Assembly: GCF_021044885.1 (NCBI RefSeq)
Contig: NZ_JAJNOD010000008.1
Location: 62,001-126,000, forward strand
Direction of reading: 5' to 3'
Origin: Microbacterium nymphoidis
GTDB lineage: Bacteria > Actinomycetota > Actinomycetes > Actinomycetales > Microbacteriaceae
DNA: 64,000 nt
In this document: one piece after another, positions 8,545 through 17,483 of the stretch
Layout: every line of letters starts with the position of its first letter
Position numbering within the stretch: the first letter of the stretch is position 1
Position numbers and translations under genes: made by a program
Notes under the pieces: generated by a model
What the model saw: the letters and a program-made list of their open reading frames with translations, nothing else
Told to the model about the DNA's origin: nothing
Database searches by the model: none

Positions 8545-10218
8545 ATGAGCACCTCGCCCGAGCACGCCGCCACCGGTTCCGAGTGGTGGCGCACCGCCGT
8601 CATCTACCAGATCTATCCGCGCTCCTTCGCCGATGCTTCGGGCGATGGCATCGGCGACCTGCCCGGCATCGAGAGCCGCATGGACGCGCTTGCCCAGCTC
8701 GGCGTCGATGCCCTCTGGCTCAGCCCGTTCATGGTGAGCCCGCAGCGCGATGCCGGCTACGACGTCGCGGACTACCGTGACGTCGACCCGCTGTTCGGCT
8801 CGCTCGCCGACTTCGACGCGATGCTCGCGGCCGCCCACGAGCGCGGCATCAAGCTCATCGTCGACCTCGTCCCAAACCACTCCTCCTCCGACCATGCCTG
8901 GTTCCAGGCCGCACTGGCCGCAGGCCCCGGCTCGATCGAGCGCGCGCGATACATCTTCCGGGACGGAAAGGGGGAGAACGGCGAGCTTCCGCCGAACAAC
9001 TGGGAGTCGGTGTTCGGCGGTCGCGCCTGGACCCGGGTCACCGAGGCTGACGGCACCCCCGGCCAGTGGTACCTCCACATCTTCGACAGCAGCCAGCCCG
9101 ACTTCGACTGGAGCAACGAGGAGGTGCGCGAGGAGTTCCGCAGCGTGCTCCGCTTCTGGCTCGACCGCGGCGCCGACGGCTTCCGGGTCGATGTGGCGCA
9201 CGGCCTCGTGAAGGCCGAGGGACTTCCGGACTACACCCCGCCGGCGGACGGCGACTCGATGGGCGGTCACGAACCGGTGCCGTACTGGGGCCAGGAGGGC
9301 GTTCACGAGATCTACCGGGACTGGCACAACGTCCTCGCGGAGTACGAGGGCGACCGCGTGCTGTGCGCGGAGGCGTGGCTGCCCACGCTCGACGAGACCG
9401 CACTGTGGGTGCGAAGCGATGAGATGCACCAGGCGTTCAACTTCCTCTACATGTACGCGGGCTGGAACGCCGACGCACAGCGCGAGGTGATCACCGAGTC
9501 GCTGCGTGCGTTCAACAGTGTCGGCGCCCCCTCCACCTGGGTGCTGTCCAACCACGACGTGGTCCGTCACGCCACCCGCCTCGCCGTCGAGTTCGAGAAC
9601 GCACAGGGTGCAGGCATCGGCCCGAATACGCCCGGTCCCCGCCCGGATGCGGCTCTGGGCCTACGTCGTGCACGCGCGGCCACGACGCTGATGCTGGCAC
9701 TCCCCGGCTCCGCGTACCTCTACCAGGGCGAGGAGCTCGGCCTCCCCGAGGTGATCGACCTCCCCGACGAGGCTCGTCAGGACCCGTCGTTCTTCCGCAC
9801 GAACGGCGAGCGATACGGCCGCGACGGGTGCCGCGTACCGATCCCGTGGGAGCCCGACGCCCCCGCGTTCGGTTTCAGCACGACGGGCGAGAGCTGGCTC
9901 CCCCAGCCCCCGGAGTTCGTCGAGTACGCCCGCTCCGTCGAGGAGAAGGACGACGCCTCCACGCTCGAGCTCTACAAGAACCTGCTGACCGAACGCCGCG
10001 CGCACGGCCTCGGATCCGGCACGCTCACGTGGAAGGAGACCGGCAGCGCCACGCTGCTGTCGCTCACCAACGCCGACGTCGAGGTGGTCGTGAACTTCGG
10101 CGCGGATGAGCTGCTCGTCGACGCCGCGCGGGTGATCCTCTCCTCCGAGCCCCTCCTGGTGACCGCGGAGAACCAGGCGAAGGTCCCCACCGACGTCACG
10201 GTCTGGCTCCACGCCTGA
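8545..10218 (+). CDS. GH13 alpha-glucosidase / oligo-1,6-glucosidase
   Basis: A 557-residue glycoside hydrolase of family 13, hydrolysing terminal alpha-glucosidic bonds of maltose, isomaltose or sucrose-type sugars in the cytoplasm. The three catalytic acids are visible: nucleophile Asp216 (GFRVDVAHG), acid/base Glu276 (LCAEAW) and Asp338 (LSNHDVVRH). The region-I block DLVPNHSS is present. Length and lack of a signal peptide fit intracellular oligo-glucosidases. No sugar ABC transporter is adjacent. A palindrome at 8477-8490 may be its operator; a strong terminator follows. Confidence 0.92.
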   Translation: MSTSPEHAATGSEWWRTAVIYQIYPRSFADASGDGIGDLPGIESRMDALAQLGVDALWLSPFMVSPQRDAGYDVADYRDVDPLFGSLADFDAMLAAAHERGIKLIVDLVPNHSSSDHAWFQAALAAGPGSIERARYIFRDGKGENGELPPNNWESVFGGRAWTRVTEADGTPGQWYLHIFDSSQPDFDWSNEEVREEFRSVLRFWLDRGADGFRVDVAHGLVKAEGLPDYTPPADGDSMGGHEPVPYWGQEGVHEIYRDWHNVLAEYEGDRVLCAEAWLPTLDETALWVRSDEMHQAFNFLYMYAGWNADAQREVITESLRAFNSVGAPSTWVLSNHDVVRHATRLAVEFENAQGAGIGPNTPGPRPDAALGLRRARAATTLMLALPGSAYLYQGEELGLPEVIDLPDEARQDPSFFRTNGERYGRDGCRVPIPWEPDAPAFGFSTTGESWLPQPPEFVEYARSVEEKDDASTLELYKNLLTERRAHGLGSGTLTWKETGSATLLSLTNADVEVVVNFGADELLVDAARVILSSEPLLVTAENQAKVPTDVTVWLHA

Positions 10219-10225
10219 CCTGATG

Positions 10226-10264
10226 CGAAGCGCCCGTCCGTTGCGGGAACGGACGGGCGCTTCG
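10226..10264. terminator. Bidirectional terminator between glucosidase and LacI gene
   Basis: Perfect 17-bp stem (10226-10242 with 10248-10264, loop GCGGG) between convergent genes, eight bases after the glucosidase stop. Confidence 0.87.
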
Positions 10265-10281
10265 TGCGTGCGTGCGACCTC

Positions 10282-11265
10282 TTACGCGGGCCGTGTGGAG
10301 TCGCGCACGACGAGCTCGGGCTCCAGGCGGGTGACGCCGCCCCTCGCCGCCCCCGTGGACACGATGCCGAGCGCGAGCTCCAGGGCCACACGTCCGGTCT
10401 CCTCCAGCGGCTGGCGCACGGTGGTGAGATCGAGGGCCTGGGCCAGATCTCCGTCGTCGTAGCCGACCACCGACAGCGAACGCAGGTGGGGCTCCGCCCG
10501 CAACGTCCCGAGCACGGACGCCGCCAGCTGATCATGGCCCGCGACGATGGCCGTGCAGCCGTCGGCAGCGGCCCGCCGCACGGCTTCGGACACATCCGAA
10601 CCGGACGCCGCCGGGTAGGCGCGCACGTGGCCGTGCTGGGCCAGCCCCTCGGCGCGGAGCATGCCGGATGACACATAGGCGGGCGAGACCTGGACATCGT
10701 GGACAAAGCCGAAGCTGCGGTGTCCGAGGCCGGCGAGATGCGTGCCGAGGAGATCGCCGCCGCGACGGTCGTCCACCAGCACCACCGGTCCGTCCACGGC
10801 GGTGCGCCCTGTGGGCACGACGTCTACGTGGACCACGGGGACGCGGGCGGTACGACTGGCGCGGCGGGCGGCCCCGCCCAGCGGCACACCCATCAGGACG
10901 AGACCCGCGGCATCGGTGCGCACGGGCAGCGTCTCCAGGAGCGGGGATGCGGCACTGGCCGCGGAATCGATGTCGTACGGGATGATGTCGGCCGCGGCGG
11001 AGCGCGCTCGCAGCAGCATTCCCGACAGCCGTCGCAGGTACGACGGATGCGCGGTGAACGGTGCAGCCACCGCGATGCGGGTGGCTCCGATCCGGCGACC
11101 GGGGGTCATCCGGTAGCCGAGTTCGGTGGCCGCCGCGACGATCCGCTCCCGCGTGGCGGGTGAGACGCGGTGGGGCGCATTCACCACGAGCGACACCGTG
11201 GAGATGCTGACGCCCGCCCGCTCGGCCACGTCGTAGATGGTCACCCGCCCCGGATTCCCGCGCAT
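10282..11265 (-). CDS. LacI-family transcriptional regulator (esterase operon)
   Basis: A 327-residue regulator. The N-terminal helix-turn-helix and hinge (TIYDVAERAGVSISTVSLVV, then VSPATRERI and AATELGYR) are canonical, followed by a periplasmic-binding-protein-like effector domain ending in SVVGYDDGDLAQALDLTTVRQ. It is divergent from the esterase-esterase-MFS operon, with a large palindrome in the 71-bp gap, so it most likely represses that operon and itself. The inducer is unknown; a small ester, glycoside or terpenoid handled by the esterases is a reasonable inference. Confidence 0.9.
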   Translation of the reverse strand: MRGNPGRVTIYDVAERAGVSISTVSLVVNAPHRVSPATRERIVAAATELGYRMTPGRRIGATRIAVAAPFTAHPSYLRRLSGMLLRARSAAADIIPYDIDSAASAASPLLETLPVRTDAAGLVLMGVPLGGAARRASRTARVPVVHVDVVPTGRTAVDGPVVLVDDRRGGDLLGTHLAGLGHRSFGFVHDVQVSPAYVSSGMLRAEGLAQHGHVRAYPAASGSDVSEAVRRAAADGCTAIVAGHDQLAASVLGTLRAEPHLRSLSVVGYDDGDLAQALDLTTVRQPLEETGRVALELALGIVSTGAARGGVTRLEPELVVRDSTRPA

Positions 11266-11277
11266 GACGCTCCTCGA

Positions 11278-11315
11278 TTCGATGATTCATCGAAGTTCTT
11301 CGATGAATCACAATC
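11278..11315. promoter_or_regulatory. Operator region of the LacI/esterase divergent promoter
   Basis: TTCGATGATTCATCGAA (11278-11294) is a perfect 17-bp palindrome around one central base. The half-site TTCGATGA recurs at 11299-11306, and the pieces also form a 28-bp inverted repeat (11283-11310, two-base centre). It fills the short gap between the divergent LacI gene and the first esterase gene. Confidence 0.72.
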
Positions 11316-11336
11316 GTTCCACACGAAGGAGTACCC

Positions 11337-12359
11337 ATGCCGAAGCGATCATTTCGACGACCCGCGGTGGACACCGCCGTCACCGCGTTCGAGCGCCGCA
11401 TCGCACCACTGCTGGAGCGGGAGCCGCGAAGCGCGGCGGGCCGGCGCCGCGTGGCGCAGGAGAACGACGCGAGGATGTGTGACGCGCTCGACATCGCGAT
11501 CCTCGACGTGGCCACCGAGGAGCACGTCGTACCGGTGGCCGATCACCCGGATGTGCGCGTTCGCGTCTACTGGCCGAGCGCACTCCGTGCCGAACCCGGG
11601 GCCGAGCTGCCGATCCTGCTGTACTTCTACGGCGGGGGATTCACCATCGGCGGCATCGACTGGGTCTCGTGGGACGCCCGGTTCCGCGAGCGCGCCCGCG
11701 ACGCGGGAGTGATCATCGTCGCGGCCGACTACTCGCGTGCCCCGGAGGTGCGCTTCCCGGCACAGCCGGAGCAGTGCTGGAGCGCGCTGGAATGGGTTCA
11801 CGAGCATGCCGGCGAGCTGGGGGGCTCGCCGGCACGGATCGCCGTGGGCGGCGGATCCTCCGGGGGCAACCTCGCCGCTGTGACGACGCTCCTCAACCGC
11901 GAGCGCAACAATCGCCCGATCCGGCTCCAGCTCCTGGAGAACCCGGTGGTGGATCTCACGATGGGTCACGCCGACATGGCGGGACTCACCGCGGCGATTC
12001 CCGGTGTGATCGTCCGGCGCGTGGGCCGCCGGCTGGTGCGGCAGTATCTCGGCGGCAGGCCAGGGGCGGCGCGCAGCCCGCTCGCGTCACCGATCCTGGC
12101 GCGTTCACACACGGGGCTGCCCGCGGCGTGGATCTGCACGTCCGAGCTGGACCCGCTCCGCGGTGACGGTGAGGCATACGCCCGCGCGCTCTCCGCTGCC
12201 GGGGTGCCGGTGAGCGTGGTGCGCTACGTGGGACAGACGCACACCTCACTCGGCTGGAACCGCTTCATCCCCGCGGCCGCGGAGGCGCATCGTGCGGTCA
12301 TCGCTCGCCTGCGCACCCTGCACGACGACGCACCGGAACCCTCGGCGGACGCGGCATGA
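11337..12359 (+). CDS. Alpha/beta hydrolase, HSL-type esterase (family IV-like)
   Basis: A 340-residue esterase. The oxyanion motif is YGGGF rather than the usual HGGGF (in LLYFYGGGFTIGG). The nucleophile elbow GSSGG places Ser175; Asp272 (SELDPLR) and His302 (GQTHTS) complete the triad. The start is supported by GAAGGAG ending five bases before the ATG. Its stop overlaps the next start (ATGA), so it is translationally coupled to a second esterase of the same family. There is no signal peptide, so it acts in the cytoplasm on imported esters. Confidence 0.88.
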   Translation: MPKRSFRRPAVDTAVTAFERRIAPLLEREPRSAAGRRRVAQENDARMCDALDIAILDVATEEHVVPVADHPDVRVRVYWPSALRAEPGAELPILLYFYGGGFTIGGIDWVSWDARFRERARDAGVIIVAADYSRAPEVRFPAQPEQCWSALEWVHEHAGELGGSPARIAVGGGSSGGNLAAVTTLLNRERNNRPIRLQLLENPVVDLTMGHADMAGLTAAIPGVIVRRVGRRLVRQYLGGRPGAARSPLASPILARSHTGLPAAWICTSELDPLRGDGEAYARALSAAGVPVSVVRYVGQTHTSLGWNRFIPAAAEAHRAVIARLRTLHDDAPEPSADAA

Positions 12360-13381
12360 GCCCCGAACCCGAGCCCCGGGATCAGGTCGGTTTCGACCCC
12401 GCCGTGCTGAGTCTCGATCCGGTGATCGCCGAGTGCGCCGGGCGCATCGCCGCTCTGCGGGATGATCTCCCCGACCTGGCCTCGCCGGATGCGAGGCGCC
12501 GCCGCGTCGCCGCGCTCGCGCTGAGCGACGCGCTCGCCGCGGAGTTCACCGAGCCGATCCCGGCCGGGGTCGAGATCGACGACGTCACCGTTCACGGCGG
12601 CGAGGGATCGCTGCGGGCGCGCCGTTTCCGGCCCGTGGCGGGGCCCGCAGCCCGCCCCACGATCCTGTGGTGCCATGGCGGCGGCTTCGTCGGAGGCACC
12701 ATCGATGAAACGCTCAACGACCGGCTGAGCGCAGCGCTGGCTCTGGCGTCGGGCGTGCAGATCCTCTCACTGGAGTACCGGCTCGCCCCCGAACATCCCT
12801 ATCCCGCCGCCGTCCACGACGCCGTGGCCGCGTTCCGGGACGCCGCGACACGCGCCGGCGAGCTGGGGATCGACGCGGCGAGACTCGGCATCGGCGGTAA
12901 CTCCGCGGGAGCGGCGATCACCGCGGTGGCCGCACAACGCCTGCGCGATGAGGGCGTGAGCGTCCATCACCAGGCGCTCGAAGTGCTCCCCGCCAGCGCC
13001 GAACCGCTGGGGGAATCGTGGGAGCTGTACTCGACCGGTTTCGGCCTCGACGATGCGGAGGAGGTCGCTCGGCTCTACGTCGGGACGGCCGATCCCGAGG
13101 ACGCCTTCCCGCTCCACGCCGATGACCTGCACGAACTCGCCCCGGCGCTCATCCTGGTGGCCGAGCACGATCCGCTCCGCGACGGCGCGCTCGCTTACGC
13201 CGCTGCCCTCCGCTCCGCCGGCGTCCCTGTCGTCGTTCGCGTGGGCGCCGGTCATCTCCACGGAACACCCGGACTGACCGCGCGCTGGGAGGCCGCGCGC
13301 GTCTGGCAGCGTCGCTTCGCGCACGAGCTCGCCACCGCCTACCTCACCCACCTTCCGCACCCGATCCCGAAAGGACGATGA
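12356..13381 (+). CDS. Second alpha/beta hydrolase, HSL-type esterase
   Basis: A 341-residue esterase with the classic HGGGFVGG oxyanion motif, nucleophile Ser183 in GGNSAG, Asp272 in EHDPLRDG and His300 in GAGHLHG. It differs clearly from its upstream neighbour, so this is an old paralogue pair rather than a recent duplication. Start and stop overlap the genes on both sides by four and about four bases, tying the three genes into one coupled operon. The substrate is unknown; pairing with an uptake transporter suggests catabolism of an imported ester. Confidence 0.88.
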   Translation: MSPEPEPRDQVGFDPAVLSLDPVIAECAGRIAALRDDLPDLASPDARRRRVAALALSDALAAEFTEPIPAGVEIDDVTVHGGEGSLRARRFRPVAGPAARPTILWCHGGGFVGGTIDETLNDRLSAALALASGVQILSLEYRLAPEHPYPAAVHDAVAAFRDAATRAGELGIDAARLGIGGNSAGAAITAVAAQRLRDEGVSVHHQALEVLPASAEPLGESWELYSTGFGLDDAEEVARLYVGTADPEDAFPLHADDLHELAPALILVAEHDPLRDGALAYAAALRSAGVPVVVRVGAGHLHGTPGLTARWEAARVWQRRFAHELATAYLTHLPHPIPKGR

Positions 13382-14658
13382 TGTCCGCGACCCCCGCACC
13401 ACCCGTTCCCACAGCCCTCGGACCCGAGATTCCGGGTTCGAAGCAGCCGCGCTCCTTCCTCCCGCTGTTCGTGCTCAGCTGGTTCGGCATCAACCTGGTG
13501 CTGTCCACGCTCGGCAGCGCGGCGATCCCGAAGGCCTTCGCCTTCCTCGACGACGCGACCAAGGAGGTGAACCTGTCGATCACCACCGCCATCGGCGGCA
13601 TCGTGGTGATCATCGTCACGCCGCTGTTCGGCAGACTGAGCGATCGGACCATGTCCCGCCTCGGGGTGCGGCGACCGTGGATCCTCGGTGGCGCGGTGAT
13701 CGGCCTGATCGGAGTGTTCCTGCTGGCGGCCGCGACCGGCCTCTGGAGCATCGTGCTGGGCTGGGTGGTGGTCCAGATCGGCTTCGGCGCCACCAACGCC
13801 GCTGTCCACGCGCTGCTCGCCGACCAGATCCCGGGCCGGATCCGCGCGCGGGTTTCCGGCATCGCGGGAGCCGCGAACAGCCTCGCGCTGATCGTCGGGT
13901 CGCAGATCGTCGCGGCGCTGCCCAACGACCAGCGCTGGCTGTGGTTCGCCGTCCCCGGCATGCTCGGCGGCGTGCTGTCGGGACTGCTGTTCTTCGGGCT
14001 GCGTGACATCGTCCGCACCGAGCGACCGGCCCCCTGGCGCTGGAGCGATGTGCTCGGTACCTATTGGCTGAGCCCGCGCCGGTATCCCGACTTCTTCTGG
14101 GCGTTCCTGTGCCGGCTGTTCGTCACCATGTCGATCTTCTCCGTGGCCACCTACCTGCTCTTCTTCATCATGGATCGCCTGGGCGTTCCCAAGGAGGAGG
14201 CGTCTGCGGTGCAGGCGACGGGGCTCATCGTCTTCACCCTGTGCGGGCTGGTCACGACCGTGCTGTTCGGCTGGATCTCGGATCGCACGGGGCGTCGTAA
14301 GCCGGTGATCTGGATCTCCTGCCTGTTCTCGGTCGGCGGGCTCGTCATCGCGATGTTCGCGCCGGATCAAACCGTCTTCCTCATGGCGTTGGCGCTCGTC
14401 GGCGCCGCCCAGGGAGCGTACGTGTCGGTCGATGTGGCGCTGATGACCGAGGTGCTCCCCCACTTCCAGGACGCCGGTAAGGATCTGGGCATCGTGGCGC
14501 TGTCCTATCAGCTGCCGCAGTTCATCGTCCCGGTGCTGGCGGTTCCCACACTGGCGATCGGGGGCACCGGCTCGAACTACACCGCCCTCCTCGGTGCGGC
14601 GATCCTCTACGGCGTCATCGGCGGGCTGTGCGTGCTGCCGATCCGCTCGGTGCGCTGA
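13378..14658 (+). CDS. MFS transporter of the esterase operon
   Basis: A 426-residue major facilitator with about twelve membrane helices. The loop 2-3 signature is visible as GRLSDRTMSRLGVRRPW and the matching loop 8-9 motif as GWISDRTGRRKPV. The general layout resembles the sugar-type SLC45/GPH-like branch of MFS more than drug exporters. Two in-frame ATG codons (13378 and 13381) overlap the esterase stop, behind an AAAGG ribosome site. It probably imports the substrate of the two esterases under LacI control. A hairpin terminator follows. Confidence 0.85.
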   Translation: MMSATPAPPVPTALGPEIPGSKQPRSFLPLFVLSWFGINLVLSTLGSAAIPKAFAFLDDATKEVNLSITTAIGGIVVIIVTPLFGRLSDRTMSRLGVRRPWILGGAVIGLIGVFLLAAATGLWSIVLGWVVVQIGFGATNAAVHALLADQIPGRIRARVSGIAGAANSLALIVGSQIVAALPNDQRWLWFAVPGMLGGVLSGLLFFGLRDIVRTERPAPWRWSDVLGTYWLSPRRYPDFFWAFLCRLFVTMSIFSVATYLLFFIMDRLGVPKEEASAVQATGLIVFTLCGLVTTVLFGWISDRTGRRKPVIWISCLFSVGGLVIAMFAPDQTVFLMALALVGAAQGAYVSVDVALMTEVLPHFQDAGKDLGIVALSYQLPQFIVPVLAVPTLAIGGTGSNYTALLGAAILYGVIGGLCVLPIRSVR

Positions 14659-14679
14659 GCCGCCCCATCCCCGAACACG

Positions 14680-14713
14680 ACGATGCCCGCCCCGTCTCCG
14701 GGGCGGGCATCGT
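14680..14713. terminator. Bidirectional terminator between MFS gene and proS
   Basis: Perfect 15-bp stem (14680-14694 with 14699-14713, loop TCTC) between convergent genes. Confidence 0.87.
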
Positions 14714-14724
14714 GGCGTTCGTGA

Positions 14725-16143
14725 TCAGTACGCGCGGGCGACGATCGCGACCAGGTCGGTCTCGGGGTTGTGCGGGTCGGGCATGTTGCCGTCGCGGGTG
14801 CGCAGGCAGCGCACCGTGATGGCGTCCTTGTTCAGCTCCTTCTCGCCGGCCTCGCCGAGCACGGCCCAGTCGATGACGGCGAAGCCGGTCTGTGCCGCCT
14901 CACGCGCCTCCTCGATCGTGGACACGTGCTTCGTGCGCTCCTCGAGACGCTTCTGAGCTGCGGCGAACATGTCCGCCTGGATCTCGTCGAGAAGCGCGGG
15001 AAGACGCGTGGCCACGTCCGCGAGCGGAAGCTGCTGCTTTCCGCCCTGGTCGCGGCGGGCGAAGGTGATCTGCTCGGCGTCGAGGTCGCGGGGTCCCACC
15101 TCCACGCGGACCGGAACACCCTTGAGCTCCCACTCCGTAGCGCGCCGGCCGAAACCGGTCTGCGTGCGATCGTCCAGCTTTGCGCGCACGCCGGCCGCCG
15201 TGAGGTCGGCCACGATGGTGCGGGCGGCCTCGATGGTGCGCTCGTCGTCCTTCACGACGATCACCACCACCTGGTGCGGCGCGATACGCGGCGGGAGGAT
15301 GAGACCGGCGTCGTCGCCGTGCGACATGATGAGCCCGCCCATCATGCGCGTGGACGAGCCCCATGACGTGGTCCAGGCAGTCTGCGCGACACCGTCGGTG
15401 TCGGAGAAGGTGATGCCGAACGCGTTGGCGAAGTTCTGCCCCAGCTCGTGCGAGGTGGCCATCTGCAGCGCCTTGCCGTCGCCCATCATGGCCTCGCAGG
15501 TCATGGTGTTGATGGCTCCCGCGAATCGTTCGGACGCGGTCTTGAAACCGGGCAGCACCGGGATCGCGAGCACGTTCTCCAGGAAGTCCTTGTACACGTC
15601 CAGGTGGATCCGGCGCGCGTAGTTCGCGGCGTCTTCACGCGTGGCGTGGGCGGTGTGGCCCTCCTGCCAGAGGAACTCCGTGGTGCGCAGGAAGACGCGC
15701 GGACGCATCTCCCACCGCACCACATTGGCCCACTGGTTCAGCAGCATGGGCAGATCGCGGTGCGACTGGATCCACTTGGCCATGACCTCGCCGAACAGCG
15801 TCTCGCTGGTGGGGCGGACGACGACGGGCTCGGTCAGCTCCTTGCCGCCGGCGTGGGTGACCACGGCGAGTTCGGGGCTGAAGCCCTCGACGTGCTCGGC
15901 TTCGCGCTCCAGGTAGGACTGCGGGATGAACAGTGGCAGGTAGACGTTCTCCGCACCGGTGGCCTTGATGCGCGCGTCCATCGCGGACTGCATTCCCTCC
16001 CACATCGCGTAGGAGTACGGTCGCATGACCATGGTGCCGCGCACCGGGCCGTTGTCCGCGAGCTGCGCCTTCTCGAGGATGTCCTGGTACCACTGGGGAA
16101 AGTCGTTCTCGATCGATGCGAGAATCTTCTGTCGTTCAGCCAC
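14725..16143 (-). CDS. proS: Prolyl-tRNA synthetase, short (type 3, archaeal/eukaryal-like) form
   Basis: A 472-residue class II synthetase that charges tRNA-Pro. The length and layout are those of the short ProS without the bacterial editing insertion. Motif 2 is seen in RWEMRPRVFLRTTEFLWQEG, motif 3 in TSWGSSTRMMGGLIMSHGDD, and the anticodon-binding domain follows (QVVVIVVKDDERTIEAA). The C-terminus ends in AIVARAY, the free-carboxylate Tyr typical of this form. It is the only aminoacyl-tRNA synthetase in the window and lies alone on the minus strand. Confidence 0.95.
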   Translation of the reverse strand: MAERQKILASIENDFPQWYQDILEKAQLADNGPVRGTMVMRPYSYAMWEGMQSAMDARIKATGAENVYLPLFIPQSYLEREAEHVEGFSPELAVVTHAGGKELTEPVVVRPTSETLFGEVMAKWIQSHRDLPMLLNQWANVVRWEMRPRVFLRTTEFLWQEGHTAHATREDAANYARRIHLDVYKDFLENVLAIPVLPGFKTASERFAGAINTMTCEAMMGDGKALQMATSHELGQNFANAFGITFSDTDGVAQTAWTTSWGSSTRMMGGLIMSHGDDAGLILPPRIAPHQVVVIVVKDDERTIEAARTIVADLTAAGVRAKLDDRTQTGFGRRATEWELKGVPVRVEVGPRDLDAEQITFARRDQGGKQQLPLADVATRLPALLDEIQADMFAAAQKRLEERTKHVSTIEEAREAAQTGFAVIDWAVLGEAGEKELNKDAITVRCLRTRDGNMPDPHNPETDLVAIVARAY

Positions 16144-16208
16144 GTACCCAGGGTACCGGTGTGCCGCCCGCGCCCCGCATTCGGATCCCGGCCGCGGGCT
16201 GGGTCACC

Positions 16209-16613
16209 TCACCCCAGCTCCTGCTCTCGCATCTCCCGCCATCTCCGGATCCCGCTCGCGTCCGTCAGGAGCCCGCCGCTCCCGGTCTCGACGGCCGTGG
16301 CCCCGAGTCGCGCGGCCAGCGCCACGACCGTCGGGACGATGCTGTCGTCGGCTCGGATCGAGAGCATGAGCATAGACGTCGCCTGGTCGCCCCTCCCCGT
16401 ACCGAGCCGGAACTCGATGCTCCCCGGGGTGCCGTTCCAGATCCCCAGCGGGTGTTCCGTCCACTCCGTTTCGGGGAACACCGCGACGACGTGCTCGCGC
16501 ACCTGGGCAACCGTGCCCAGCGGGATGTCCGGGATCGGTTCGGTCAGGGCCTGGAGATCTGCCGTCGTACGGATGTTCTCCGGCATGCGCATGATGATGA
16601 CGTCCCAGCTCAT
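16209..16613 (-). CDS. Conserved hypothetical protein, 134 residues
   Basis: Begins MSWDVIIMRMPENIRTTADL and carries a mixed alpha/beta pattern without signal peptide or membrane helix. The central part (EHPLGIWNGTPGSIEFRLG) and the end (RRWREMREQELG) resemble small proteins often found scattered in many bacteria next to immunity-like genes, but I cannot name a domain with confidence. It stands upstream of nothing obvious: proS is behind it (reading direction) and the aspartate dehydrogenase lies upstream on the same strand, 48 bases away, so the two could be cotranscribed. Confidence 0.6.
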   Translation of the reverse strand: MSWDVIIMRMPENIRTTADLQALTEPIPDIPLGTVAQVREHVVAVFPETEWTEHPLGIWNGTPGSIEFRLGTGRGDQATSMLMLSIRADDSIVPTVVALAARLGATAVETGSGGLLTDASGIRRWREMREQELG

Positions 16614-16661
16614 GTCCGCATCGTACGCGTGCTGCCGATCGGGCGGTTCCGCCCGATCGCG

Positions 16662-17426
16662 TCAGAGAACCACAACGCCTGCGACGGCGTCGAACCCCCG
16701 CAGTCGCGCGTAGTCGTCGATCGCGCGCACCACCGCACGGGCGACGACGGCGCTCGATCGCGGCCGCTCGGGCGAGGGCTCGTTGGTCACCGTCACGGTC
16801 ACCTCCCCCAGCTCACCCGCCGCGTGAATCGTGTGACGGGTGCGTGCCGCCGTGGGGTCAGCCACCACCCGTGCGGTCGCACTGTCCCACGCGTCGGCCG
16901 CGAGGGCCACGGCAGCGGCGACATTGGCGGACGCCGGAAACCGCCGCGTCACGGCGGTGGCGAGATCGTCGTCCAGCATGATCTCCTCCTGTCCCGACTC
17001 CAGCCGCTGGCGCAGCGCGTCATCCATCCACGGCTGGATGAGCGTGGCCGGGAGCTTCCTGCTCTCGATGGTGACCTCACGGAGCGCGCCGCCCAGCCGC
17101 AGCGCGCGCACCTGATCGAGCCCGCCGATCGCTCCCGTGCACGCGATGAGCTGCCCGGGGCCACCGGTCAGTCGCCGACGGAGAAGGGGATCGGCGAGGG
17201 CGCCGATGGAGAGGAGGAGAACGTCGGTACCCCGTGCGATGATCGGCACCAGGCGCTCCTCGACGGCGCGCTGCGTGGCGGCTTCGACCAGCAGGTCCAG
17301 GTCGTCTGCGATCACGTCACCGCGTCCGAACGTTCCCACCACGTCATACGGTCGCGAGGCGAGTTCGTCCCGCACCGTGCGGGCGATGTTGCCGCCGCCG
17401 AGGAATCCGATCCGCAAGCGCGTCAT
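16662..17426 (-). CDS. Putative L-aspartate dehydrogenase (NadX-like)
   Basis: A 254-residue NAD(P)-binding protein starting MTRLRIGFLGGGNIARTV, a typical Rossmann start. The C-terminal half (PASANVAAAVALAADAW, then TIHAAGELGEVTVTVTNEPSPE) matches the aspartate dehydrogenase domain that makes iminoaspartate or the reverse. ATG at 17426 is chosen because the dinucleotide fold begins there; upstream codons read as unlikely Gly/Asp-rich sequence. No other NAD synthesis gene is close, so a role in NAD supply or aspartate catabolism is open. Confidence 0.8.
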   Translation of the reverse strand: MTRLRIGFLGGGNIARTVRDELASRPYDVVGTFGRGDVIADDLDLLVEAATQRAVEERLVPIIARGTDVLLLSIGALADPLLRRRLTGGPGQLIACTGAIGGLDQVRALRLGGALREVTIESRKLPATLIQPWMDDALRQRLESGQEEIMLDDDLATAVTRRFPASANVAAAVALAADAWDSATARVVADPTAARTRHTIHAAGELGEVTVTVTNEPSPERPRSSAVVARAVVRAIDDYARLRGFDAVAGVVVL

Positions 17427-17483
17427 CGCTCCATCCTCGCGTACGAGCAGCGCGTCTGCGGCGCCACGACCCCGAGGAGAACA

